64,000 nucleotides of DNA from Nocardioides immobilis. Its GTDB lineage: Bacteria; Actinomycetota; Actinomycetes; Propionibacteriales; Nocardioidaceae. Numbering within the stretch: the first letter of the stretch is position 1; the number at the start of each line of letters is the position of its first letter. The notes below the pieces were generated by a model that was given only the letters and a program-made list of their open reading frames with translations, was not told the origin of the DNA and did not search any database. The DNA lies in the NCBI RefSeq assembly GCF_003515065.1, contig NZ_QXGH01000013.1:186001-250000 (forward strand), in the 5' to 3' direction. Shown here piece by piece: positions 27,563 to 35,724 of this stretch. A program made the translations under genes and the position numbers.

Positions 27563-28173
27563 CCGACGACCAGGTCACGTCGGCGGACGACACCCCCGAG
27601 GAGGAGCCGCAGGAGACGGTGGCTCCTCCTCCGGAGGAGGTCGAGGACACGCCTGCTCCGGCTCCCTCCGGCTTCGGCGTGGAGGCCGCTGAGATGGCGG
27701 CCGAGTCCGAGGTCGAGGTCAGTGCCGAGGCCGATGAGCTGGCGGTGACGAAGATGGCGCTCGAGGAGCGCACGCTCGACCTCCAGCGGCTCCAGGCCGA
27801 GTACCTCAACTACAAGCGCCGCGTCGACCGGGACCGGGAGCTGGTGCGCGAGAACGCGACGTACGCCGCGCTCACGCCGATCATCGACGTCCTCGACACC
27901 ATCGACCGGGCCCGCGAGCACGAGCCGCTCGAGGGCGGGCTCAAGGCCGTGGCCGAGCAGCTCGACCGCGTGGTCACCGGCCTGGGGCTGGTGAAGTTCG
28001 GCGCCGTCGGCGAGGCGTTCGACCCGACGATCCACGAGGCCCTGTCGCACATCGGCACCGACCCTGAGGTCGAGGTGACGACGTGCAAGGTCGTGGCCAA
28101 GTCGGGCTACAAGATCGGCGACCGGGTCGTGCGCGCCGCGCAGGTCCTGGTGGTCGATCCCGCGGGAGAGTGA
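27559..28173 (+). CDS. grpE: Nucleotide exchange factor GrpE
   Basis: Co-chaperone of 204 residues that releases ADP from DnaK. The N-terminal 75 residues are acidic and disordered. A long helix (about 65-105) leads to the core [20 protein letters not shown] and the C-terminal beta domain ending VRAAQVLVV. Its GTG start overlaps the dnaK stop (GTGA), so translation is coupled. Length is normal for the family. Confidence 0.97.
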
Positions 28174-28211
28174 TCAGCGGGGGATGAGTGCAGGAGTGAA
28201 GGAGGTGTGCG

Positions 28212-29387
28212 ATGAGTGACACGGACGGCATCCGTTCGGACTGGGCGACCAAGGACTTCTACAAGGAGCTGGGCGTCGCCAAGACCGCGTCCACGGACGA
28301 GATCAAGAAGGCCTACCGCAAGCTCGCGCGCGCCAACCACCCGGACTCGCACCCCGACGACGCCGCCAAGCACGAGAAGTTCAAGTCGGTCGCCGAGGCC
28401 TACGACGTCATCGGCGACCCGGAGAAGCGCAAGAAGTACGACCAGGCCCGCGACCTGTTCGCGTCCGGTCGGGGCTTCCCGGCCGGGGGAAGCGGGTTCT
28501 CGGGCGGCGTCAACATCGACGACCTGCTGCGCGACCGCGCGGGCGGGGGTGGCGGCTTCGGCGACCTCTTCGGCGACTTCATCGGCTTCGGCGGCGGCGG
28601 CGGTCGGCGGCAGCAGCCACGCCCGGCGCGCGGCGCCGACCTCGAGACGTCGACGACCATCAGCTTCGCCGACGCACTCGAGGGCATGACCGTCTCGTTG
28701 CCGATCGCCTCCGACACGGCGTGTGCGACGTGCTCCGGCACCGGCGGCAAGCCCGGCACCAGCCCGCACCGTTGCCCGACGTGCGACGGCACCGGGTTCG
28801 TGGTGGCCTCCGTCGGCGGGGCGTTCTCCATGAACGAGACCTGCCCGGCCTGCGGCGGTCGCCAGCTCGTCTACGACGAGGCCTGCCCGACCTGCCACGG
28901 CACCGGTCGCGGCCGCTCCGCCCGCACCATCCGGGCGAAGATCCCGGCCGGTGTGAAGGACGGCCAGCGGATCCGGCTGCGGGGGAAGGGCGCGCCGGGG
29001 GAGCGTGGTGGCCCCGCCGGCGACCTCTACGTCGCGGTGAAGGTGACGCCCGACCGGGTCTTCGGGCGCAAGGGCGAGAACCTCACCATCGACGTACCCA
29101 TCTCGTTCACCGAGGCCACGCTCGGGGCGACCGTGAAGGTGCCGACGATGGGCGGCCCGGCGGTCACGCTCAAGATCCCGCCCGGCACGCCCAACGGGCG
29201 CACCTTCCGGGTGCGCGGCAAGGGCGCGCCGAAGAAGGACGGCGCTCGCGGCGACCTGCTCGCGACGGTCGAGGTCCAGGTCCCCGCGCACCTCAGCGAC
29301 GAGGCCCGGCAGGCGCTGGAGGCGTACGCCGCCGCCACCGCCGACACGCCTCTGCGGGCGGGGCTCTTCGAGCAGGTCGAGGGCTGA
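28212..29387 (+). CDS. dnaJ: Chaperone DnaJ (Hsp40)
   Basis: Co-chaperone of 391 residues that stimulates DnaK ATPase. The J domain covers about 1-75 with the HPD motif in ARANHPDSHPDD. A Gly/Phe-rich stretch (about 85-135) follows. The zinc-finger domain has four CxxCxGxG-like repeats between about 170 and 235, the third varied (CPACGGRQ). The C-terminal peptide-binding domain is complete. GGAGG upstream (28200-28204) supports the ATG at 28212. Third gene of the heat-shock operon. Confidence 0.98.
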   Translation: MSDTDGIRSDWATKDFYKELGVAKTASTDEIKKAYRKLARANHPDSHPDDAAKHEKFKSVAEAYDVIGDPEKRKKYDQARDLFASGRGFPAGGSGFSGGVNIDDLLRDRAGGGGGFGDLFGDFIGFGGGGGRRQQPRPARGADLETSTTISFADALEGMTVSLPIASDTACATCSGTGGKPGTSPHRCPTCDGTGFVVASVGGAFSMNETCPACGGRQLVYDEACPTCHGTGRGRSARTIRAKIPAGVKDGQRIRLRGKGAPGERGGPAGDLYVAVKVTPDRVFGRKGENLTIDVPISFTEATLGATVKVPTMGGPAVTLKIPPGTPNGRTFRVRGKGAPKKDGARGDLLATVEVQVPAHLSDEARQALEAYAAATADTPLRAGLFEQVEG

Positions 29388-29393
29388 TCGACC

Positions 29394-29825
29394 ATGCCGA
29401 CCCGCCGTCTACCGGGTGCTGAGCCACCGCCTCCCGAGGCGGCTGTCTTCGTCATCAGCGTCGCCGCCGAGCTCAGCGGTCTGCACCCCCAGACCCTGCG
29501 CACCTACGAGCGGATGGGCCTGATCACGCCCGGCCGCACGCCCGGCGGGGGTCGGCGCTACTCCTACCGCGACATCGAGCACCTGCGGGTCATCGCCGAG
29601 CTCACCAGCTCCGGCATCGGCATCGAGGGCGTACGACGGATCCTCGAGCTCGAGTCCGCCGTCGCCACCCTCCGGGGCCACCGCGACGAGCTCCTCGCCG
29701 AGCTCGAGGCCACCCGTGAGGCGCTCCGCCAGGCGCTCGCCGCGAGGCCGGCGTCGGACAAGCTCCCCGCCCTGCGTCCCCCGACCCCCTCCCAGTCCAT
29801 CGTCGTCTGGCGCCGCAACCACTGA
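29394..29825 (+). CDS. hspR: Heat-shock repressor HspR (MerR family)
   Basis: Repressor of 143 residues. A MerR HTH and wing cover about residues 17-85 (AELSGLHPQTLRTYERMGLI, GRRYSYRDIEHLRVIAEL), followed by a coiled coil. In actinobacteria HspR binds HAIR boxes with DnaK as co-repressor, giving feedback control of dnaK and clpB. Both target sites are present here, at 25614 and 35594. The ATG at 29394 lies 6 bp after the dnaJ stop, so it is the last gene of the operon. Confidence 0.96.
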   Translation: MPTRRLPGAEPPPPEAAVFVISVAAELSGLHPQTLRTYERMGLITPGRTPGGGRRYSYRDIEHLRVIAELTSSGIGIEGVRRILELESAVATLRGHRDELLAELEATREALRQALAARPASDKLPALRPPTPSQSIVVWRRNH

Positions 29826-29832
29826 CGCCCCG

Positions 29833-29947
29833 CGAAGTGTCAAGGTTGGTCGCGCGAAGTGTCGATCTGGGTTGCTCGAGATGACACCCGCGCTGACCCC
29901 TCGACCGACCAAGAGTGACACTTCGGCCGACCAACCTTGACACTTCG
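29833..29947. repeat. Nested inverted repeats built on a CGAAGTGTC motif
   Basis: A perfect 20-bp inverted repeat pairs 29833-29852 (CGAAGTGTCAAGGTTGGTCG) with 29928-29947. Inside it a second CGAAGTGTC at 29855-29863 faces GACACTTCG at 29917-29925. Four copies of the 9-mer, two per strand, are thus nested around a 53-bp centre. It occupies most of the 259-bp gap between hspR and the DUF445 gene. Neither a T-run terminator nor a coding frame was seen. Confidence 0.8.
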
Positions 29948-30084
29948 GCGGGGGCGCGATTTATCTGCGACAGTCCGTTGCGCGGATGCGGGTGCCGGGC
30001 GCCACGGCAGGCACTACCCTCAGGGCACTCGGTGAACGTTCGGGTTACTACATGGGGTGACTCGATCGGCGGACAGGGGTGCGT

Positions 30085-31437
30085 ATGGATGCAGTGCTGC
30101 AGTTTTTCGAGGACTGGGCCAGCGGTAAGCTCACCGGCACCCACGGCGTCGACTGGTTCGCATTCATCTCGATCCCGTTCTTCACCGGCACCATCGGCTG
30201 GCTGATCAACTGGTCCGGCCTGTGGATGCTCTTCAGCCCGGTCAGGTTCTACGGCTTCAAGGTGCCGGGGCTCCGTGAGGTCGCGACCGTGATCCCGCGG
30301 AAGCTCCAAGAGGTGCCCGGCATCCCGTTCGGTCGCGTCGGCTGGCAGGGCATCGTCCCGGCGCGCGCGGCCAAGATGGGCAGCATCGCCGTCGACAAGG
30401 TCATCGCGAAGCTCGGCACGCCGGCCGAGTTCTATGCGCAGCTGGAGCCCGACGAGATCGCCGCGCACATCGTCAGCGTCTTCGAGCCGGACCTGCCGGA
30501 CATCGTCGACCAGGTGATGATGAGCGAGCACCCGAAGCTGTGGCGGGACCTGCCCGCGCCGGTGAAGGCAGGCGTCATCGCGCGGGTCCAGGCCCAGCTC
30601 CCCGGTGTCGTCACGACGATCACCGACGAGATCGGTGTGCACATCGACCAGCTGCTCGACCCGAAGATCATGGTCATCGACCACTTCCGGAAGAACCCGG
30701 ACCTGGTCGTCCGGGTGTTCAAGGACGTCGGTCAGCGCGAGCTCAACATGATGGTGCTCTTCGGTTTCATCTTCGGCTTCCTGCTCGGTATCCCGGTCGC
30801 GATCGTCGACCAGACCTGGCACATCTGGTGGCTGCTGCCGCTGCTCGGCGTGATCGTCGGATGGGTCACCAACGCGCTCGGCATGTGGCTGATCTTCGAG
30901 CCGCCGGAGCCCAAGCGGATCCTCGGCATCAAGATGCAGGGCCTCTTCCTGCGCCGCCAGGACGAGTGCGCCGAGGTCTACGCCGGGATCATCGCCGACG
31001 ACGTGATCACGCTGGAGCGGATCGGCGACTTCCTGATGGACGGTCCGCGTGGCGACCGCACCCGCCAGATGATCGCCACCGCGATGCGACCGGCGATCGA
31101 CAAGGCAGCCGGCCCGCTCCGCGGCGCGGCTCGGGTCGTCGTGGGCGCCGAGAAGTTCGACAACATCCGCGAGTCCTTCGCGATGGAGGCCGTGGGTCGC
31201 ACGATCACGCCGTTCCGCGACCCCGTCTTCAGCAAGAGACAGTCGGAGAAGATCAAGGTCCTGATCGCACGGCGCACCAAGGAGCTGCCGCCCCGGGACT
31301 TCGTCGAGATGATGCGCTCGGCGATCAAGGAGGACGAGTGGATGCTCTACGCCCACGGCGCGATCATGGGCGCCGCCGGAGGGATCATCCACCTTGGGCT
31401 CTTCAACTGGGGCTGGATCCCCGGCTTCCCCCCGTGA
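30085..31437 (+). CDS. DUF445-family membrane protein
   Basis: Protein of 450 residues with a membrane helix near the N-terminus (about 27-50) and another pair about 225-280 (VLFGFIFGFLLGIPVAIVD, WWLLPLLGVIVGWVTNALGM). A hydrophobic stretch closes the C-terminus. The segments GWLINWSGLWMLFSPVR and GWVTNALGMWLIFEPPEP form an internal repeat typical of DUF445/YheB. Activity is unknown for the family. AGGGG at 30075-30079 favours the ATG at 30085 over the GTG at 30079. Followed at 25 bp by the Abi-alpha-like gene. Confidence 0.82.
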   Translation: MDAVLQFFEDWASGKLTGTHGVDWFAFISIPFFTGTIGWLINWSGLWMLFSPVRFYGFKVPGLREVATVIPRKLQEVPGIPFGRVGWQGIVPARAAKMGSIAVDKVIAKLGTPAEFYAQLEPDEIAAHIVSVFEPDLPDIVDQVMMSEHPKLWRDLPAPVKAGVIARVQAQLPGVVTTITDEIGVHIDQLLDPKIMVIDHFRKNPDLVVRVFKDVGQRELNMMVLFGFIFGFLLGIPVAIVDQTWHIWWLLPLLGVIVGWVTNALGMWLIFEPPEPKRILGIKMQGLFLRRQDECAEVYAGIIADDVITLERIGDFLMDGPRGDRTRQMIATAMRPAIDKAAGPLRGAARVVVGAEKFDNIRESFAMEAVGRTITPFRDPVFSKRQSEKIKVLIARRTKELPPRDFVEMMRSAIKEDEWMLYAHGAIMGAAGGIIHLGLFNWGWIPGFPP

Positions 31438-31462
31438 TCACGAGAGACGATGCTGAGTGACG

Positions 31463-32395
31463 ATGACTGAGAACCTCGACAAGGACGGACTCCCCAACCT
31501 GCCGGCGCCGACGGGCAACGGGCAGGTCGTCGACTCCCTGCCGGGCCTGGCACGGGTTGCCGCCACGGCTGCGATCAACACGACCGGCTGGGGCCTGCGG
31601 ACGACCGCCCGGAACTGGCGCCGGGTCGGCCGTGCGGCGACCAACCGCGACGAGGCTGTGGCGCTGATCCGCGAGGTCGGCTCGGTCGTCGGGACCGTCG
31701 GCGACATCGCGCGCCAGGTGGCCGACGGCGTGCCGGTCGGCACCGCCCTCCTCCGGGCCGGCGAGTCGCTGGGCGGCGTCGTACCGGGGCCGACGTCGCG
31801 GCCGTCGTCGAGCGACAACGGTAGGGTCGTCGGCGGTCAGGTGACCGCAGTGCGGGCGACGTCGCTGCGGGAGCGCGGCCAGGAGCTGCTCGAGAAGTCG
31901 CGCGACGTGTGGGCGACCGACGACCGGCACCCCGCCTTCGACCGGATCCTCGACGAGATGGCGCCCGACGAGGCACGGATCCTGGTGATGCTCCTCAAGA
32001 ACGGCCCGCAGGCCAGCGTCGACGTGCGGACCGGCGGGCCGGTCGGCATGGTCAGCAGCCAGCTCATCGCCCCCGGTCTCAACATGGTCGGGGCCCGCGC
32101 GGGCCTGCGCTACCTCGACCAGGTGCCGTCGTACCTCAACAACCTGTACCGGCTCGGCCTGATCTGGTTCTCCCGCGAGCCGCTGCGCGACCACCTCGAG
32201 TACCAGGTGCTCGAGGCGCAGCCGGACGTGCTCGAGGCGATGCACTCGGTGAAGTTCGTCAAGGTCGTCCGGCGCAGCATCCACCTCACGCCGTTCGGCG
32301 AGGAGTTCGTGCGGTCGGCCCTGGTCGACGAGCAGCTCGCGCAGAGCCCGGCGCTCCCTGAGCACGGCACGCCCCCGGAGATCGAATCGGACTAG
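31463..32395 (+). CDS. Abi-alpha (DUF4393)-like protein
   Basis: Protein of 310 residues, cytoplasmic or peripheral. The middle segment (about 145-290) carries FDRILDEMAPDEARILVMLLKNGPQ, a LxNLYRLGLIWFS motif and a LTPFGEEFVRS ending, as in the DUF4393/Abi-alpha family linked to abortive infection. The N-terminal 110 residues are a helical, Gly-rich region. Start candidates are the GTG at 31457 and the ATG at 31463. It follows the DUF445 gene and precedes a GDSL hydrolase; no classic defence gene is adjacent. Family assignment is moderate. Confidence 0.65.
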   Translation: MTENLDKDGLPNLPAPTGNGQVVDSLPGLARVAATAAINTTGWGLRTTARNWRRVGRAATNRDEAVALIREVGSVVGTVGDIARQVADGVPVGTALLRAGESLGGVVPGPTSRPSSSDNGRVVGGQVTAVRATSLRERGQELLEKSRDVWATDDRHPAFDRILDEMAPDEARILVMLLKNGPQASVDVRTGGPVGMVSSQLIAPGLNMVGARAGLRYLDQVPSYLNNLYRLGLIWFSREPLRDHLEYQVLEAQPDVLEAMHSVKFVKVVRRSIHLTPFGEEFVRSALVDEQLAQSPALPEHGTPPEIESD

Positions 32396-32411
32396 TGGCA
32401 GGGTGTGCCCC

Positions 32412-32945
32412 GTGCGCATCGTGCTCCTGGGTGACAGTCATCTCGCCTACGCCCAGCCCTACCTGCGGATGCTCGGCGACCGGGTGCTGAACGCTGCGGT
32501 CGGTGGCTCGACGGTCGACGACCTGCCCACCCAGGCGGCGGTCGCGCAGCTCGGCGCCGACGACGTCGTCGTGGTGTCGGTCGGCACCAACGACGCCGCC
32601 TTCGGCGGGCTCGCGGCCGCCGACTTCGGCAGCCGCGCGGCTGCTCTCCTCGCCTTGCTCCCGGTGCGCGGGCGCGTCGTGATGACCACTCCGGGCGTCG
32701 ACCGGGACCGGGTCGTCGGCCTGCCGGGGCACGTCGAGGTGATCATGCAGGCGTACGGCGACGCGCTCGCTGCCGCGGCCGAGCAGACCGGGAGCGCGGT
32801 CGTCGACACCCCTGCGGTGCTCGCCCCGCTCGGGTCGCGCGCGTTCGTCGACGACGGCGTCCACCTCACCGAGGACGCCTACCACCTGCTGCTGCCCACG
32901 CTCCGCGAGGTCGTCGGCGAGCTGGCCGGAGAGTCCCAGAGCTGA
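32412..32945 (+). CDS. SGNH/GDSL hydrolase
   Basis: Predicted esterase/lipase-type hydrolase of 177 residues without a signal peptide. Block I LLGDSHLAY gives the catalytic Ser, block III is VVSVGTNDAAFG with Asn, and block V is DDGVHLTEDAYH with the Asp-x-x-His pair. The GTG at 32412 (MRIVLLGDSH) is preferred to the GTG at 32403. Substrate unknown. Convergent with the response regulator. Confidence 0.85.
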   Translation: MRIVLLGDSHLAYAQPYLRMLGDRVLNAAVGGSTVDDLPTQAAVAQLGADDVVVVSVGTNDAAFGGLAAADFGSRAAALLALLPVRGRVVMTTPGVDRDRVVGLPGHVEVIMQAYGDALAAAAEQTGSAVVDTPAVLAPLGSRAFVDDGVHLTEDAYHLLLPTLREVVGELAGESQS

Positions 32946-32960
32946 GTGGAGCTCGCCCGG

Positions 32961-33620
32961 TCACCCGGGCGGCCGAGGCTTCACCAGACCGCACTCGTAG
33001 GCCGCGACGATCGCCTCGCCGCGGGTCTCGACACCCAGCTTCGTGAGGACCCGCGCCACGTGCGTCTTGACCGTGGCTTCGCCCAGGAACAGCGCGGAGG
33101 CGATCGCCCGGTTGGACCGGCCCTGCGCCACGAGACGCAGCACCTCGAGCTCGCGCGCGGTGAGTGTGTCGAGGTCGGCGGGAGGTGCGGAAGCCTCGGG
33201 CGGCACAGCGGACGCGATCAGCGAACGGGAGACGGCGGGATCGAGAACGGTGGCTCCCTGGGCGGCGCCACGGACCGCGGCGAGGATCCGCGCCTCGGGG
33301 GCGTCCTTCAGCAGGTAGCCGGTCGCACCGGCGGCCAGCGCGGACTGGACCTCGAGGTCGGCGTGGAAGGTCGTGACGACGAGCACCGCGGGGGGCGGCT
33401 CCAGGACCGTCATGAGTCTTCGGGTGGCCTCCGTGCCGTCGATCCGTGGCATCCGGAGGTCCATCAGCACGACGTCCGGCTTCTCGCGGCGGACGACCTC
33501 GACCGCCTCGACGCCGTCGGCGGCTTCCGCGACGACGTCGATGTCCGGCTCCGCGGTGAGGATCAGCCGCAGTCCACTGCGGATCAGCCGTTCATCATCG
33601 GCGATGACGACGCGGATCAT
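32961..33620 (-). CDS. Response regulator, NarL/LuxR family
   Basis: Regulator of 219 residues. The receiver domain covers about 1-120, with the acidic pair IADDE and the phosphoacceptor Asp in DVVLMDLRMPR (about residue 54). The LuxR HTH covers about 150-210 (LTARELEVLRLVAQGRSNRAIASALF, GEATVKTHVARVLTKLGV). It is translationally coupled to the upstream kinase by ATGA at 33617-33620. Its partner kinase is frameshifted in this sequence, so signalling may be impaired. The divergent membrane gene at 34936 is a candidate target. Confidence 0.93.
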   Translation of the reverse strand: MIRVVIADDERLIRSGLRLILTAEPDIDVVAEAADGVEAVEVVRREKPDVVLMDLRMPRIDGTEATRRLMTVLEPPPAVLVVTTFHADLEVQSALAAGATGYLLKDAPEARILAAVRGAAQGATVLDPAVSRSLIASAVPPEASAPPADLDTLTARELEVLRLVAQGRSNRAIASALFLGEATVKTHVARVLTKLGVETRGEAIVAAYECGLVKPRPPG

Positions 33621-34770
33621 GCCGGCTGGCCCTCGAACGGCAGTACGGCGTGGATGGCGAACCGACCGGCGTCGTCGACGCCGATGTCCAGGGAGCCACC
33701 GGTGAGACGGACCCGCTCGCGCAGCCCGGCCAGCCCTCGTCCGGTGCCGACCGTGCCCGGGGCCGAAGCGGACCCGACGGCCGAGTCGACCCGCACGTCG
33801 ATGCCGCCCGGCAGGTAGTGCACGACGACGCGCGCGGGCGACTTGTCACCGTGCCGCAGGGCGTTGGTCAGCGCTTCCTGCACGACGCGGTACGCCGACA
33901 CGTCGATGCTCGCGACCCGAAGCGACGGTTGTCCGGTGACTTCGAGCTCGACCGGCAGGCCGGCGGCTCGCACCCTCTCGACCAGGGCGCCGAGCTCTGC
34001 GGGGCCGGACCGGACGGTCTCGGGAGCGGCGCCGTCGCCTGGATCGTCGAGCAGCGCGAGCATCCGGCGCAGCTCGTTGATCGCCTCCGTGCCTGTCGCC
34101 TCGATGGCGTCGAGTGCGCGTCGTACCTCCTCGGGGTCGCTGTCGATCCAGCGGCGGCCGCCGCGGGCCTGCACGACGATGACCGTCACTGCATGGGCGA
34201 CCACGTCGTGCAGCTCCCGCGCGATGCGACGGCGCTCGGCGAGCGCGTGGCCTCGCGTTCACTGGCGTCCCTGAGCCGCTCGGACTCGGCCGCCGCGAGC
34301 TGGGCCATCTCCGTACGACGGTCGCGCTCGTGGATGCCGCGCCCCACGGCCCAGGCGAGCACCGCCCACATGCTGTTGACGACGACGGAGCCCAGGTCGT
34401 AGTCCATCAGCAGGCTCCGGATCGCGCCGGCGGCGACGAGGATCGCCAGGGCGACGACGGCAGGACGGATGGTGGCGTACGCAGCGACGGCGTAGGCCGC
34501 CACCAGCAGTGCGAGCGCCTGGATCAGGCTCTCCGCCTGCCCGCGGTCGATCACCGGGTACGTCGCGAACAGCAGCGCGGTGAGCACCGCAGTCGGCAGC
34601 GGCGCAATCCGACGAGCCACGAGACCCGCGCACATCAGCAGGGTGACGACGAGCGGAAGGGCCGGCGCCTCGGCCAGCTCCTCCACGCGGACGACCTCGA
34701 CCACACCGAGCAGCCCGAGACAGCCGGGCACGAGTGCGTCCGACATCCGTGGCAGCCGGGAGGAATCCAC
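33617..34770 (-). pseudogene. Sensor histidine kinase (HisKA_3 type), frameshifted
   Basis: Two frames together make one kinase. The 5' frame (34770 down to 34186, about 194 aa) holds about four to five membrane helices and a coiled linker ESERLRDASEREATR, then goes off frame. The 3' frame (about 34250 to 33617) holds the dimerisation/His motif ERRRIARELHDVVAHAVTV and the ATP-binding domain (VVQEALTNALRHG, GTGRGLAGLRERV). The shift lies about 34242-34253 in a CG-rich run and needs one base added to join the frames. A free downstream start (GTG at 34202-34204) would omit the catalytic His. Either a true mutation or a base-calling error. Confidence 0.85.
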
Positions 34771-34935
34771 GTCTCGACGATAGGGCCGCGCGGGGCGCCG
34801 TACATCCGCAATCCGGTGGACTCGTGGATCCGCAGTCAGCCGTTGTGGGGAGGCCGAATGGGTCCTTCGCCGGACGACGACACCCGCGCGGCTTCCTAGC
34901 GTCGTCCGCATCATCACCACGACCTGGAGGTAGTC

Positions 34936-35598
34936 ATGACCACGACCACACTGCGACACCGTGCCGCGCTCGCCGGCCTCGTCCTCGGATCCCTTCTCCT
35001 GACCGTCGACGACCTCGTCAAGCCCGAGGGCGGCGACGGCGCCAAGGGCATGGCTGAGGCGGTGGCGGAGGCGCCGACCGCGTGGCTCGTCGGCTGGACC
35101 CTGACGATGCTCGGCGCGGCCGTCCTGCTCCCAGGGATCGGCGCTCTCAGCGGCCGGGTCGGGAAGCGAGGCGCTGGACTCACCACGGCCGGCATCGTGC
35201 TGATGGGCGCCGGCCTGATCGGAACCGCGGCACTCGCTGCCAGCAACCTGGTCCTCGAGCCGGTGGTGGGGGGCGACGCCGCGTCGGCGATCCCGACCAT
35301 CGAGCGCATGAACGAGAGCGCAGCGCTGCTCGTCGTCTTCCTGCTCTACCTGCCGGGTCGCTTCCTCGGCCTTCCGCTGCTCATCGGTGGGCTCGTCCGG
35401 GCGGGCCTGGCCCCGATGTGGACGGTCGTCGCCGGGGTCGGCTCGGTGCTCGTCGGCTTCGTCGGGTCCGCGATCGTTCCCGAGGCCGACGCCGTGTCCT
35501 CGGTGCTCATGCTGCTGGCCTTCGGCGGCGTCCTCACCCACCGCCCGGCGGCCGTTCGCGACGATGCGACGGTTCGTGCGCAGGTTTCGCAAACTTGA
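34936..35598 (+). CDS. Multi-pass membrane protein of unknown function
   Basis: Protein of 220 residues with about five predicted helices (near 12-24, 47-68, 80-103, 127-150, 158-178). The ATG at 34936 follows GGAGG (34923-34927). It is divergent from the two-component system with a 165-bp gap, which suggests it as a target. Its stop codon lies within the clpB HAIR operator, so its 3' end and the clpB promoter overlap. No family recognised. Confidence 0.75.
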   Translation: MTTTTLRHRAALAGLVLGSLLLTVDDLVKPEGGDGAKGMAEAVAEAPTAWLVGWTLTMLGAAVLLPGIGALSGRVGKRGAGLTTAGIVLMGAGLIGTAALAASNLVLEPVVGGDAASAIPTIERMNESAALLVVFLLYLPGRFLGLPLLIGGLVRAGLAPMWTVVAGVGSVLVGFVGSAIVPEADAVSSVLMLLAFGGVLTHRPAAVRDDATVRAQVSQT

Positions 35599-35614
35599 GT
35601 GGAACAGACTCAAC
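35594..35614. promoter_or_regulatory. HAIR operator upstream of clpB
   Basis: CTTGAGT - GGAACAG - ACTCAAC, the same half-sites and spacing as the dnaK site at 25614. It begins inside the stop region of the preceding membrane gene and lies 110 bp upstream of clpB. It places clpB in the HspR regulon. Confidence 0.92.
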
Positions 35615-35724
35615 TTTGCCGACGTTGGAAAGGGTGGACGTCCGGCCCGTGATCCCTGGGGGATGCGGCCCGAGGCCGGACGCGCCACGATCAGACCAAC
35701 CGACGTCCGGAGGAGAGCCACCAC

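Noticed and set aside
33617..34770. Programmed frameshifting in the kinase gene
   Set aside because: There is no slippery heptamer or downstream structure of the usual kind; a mutation or base-calling error is simpler.
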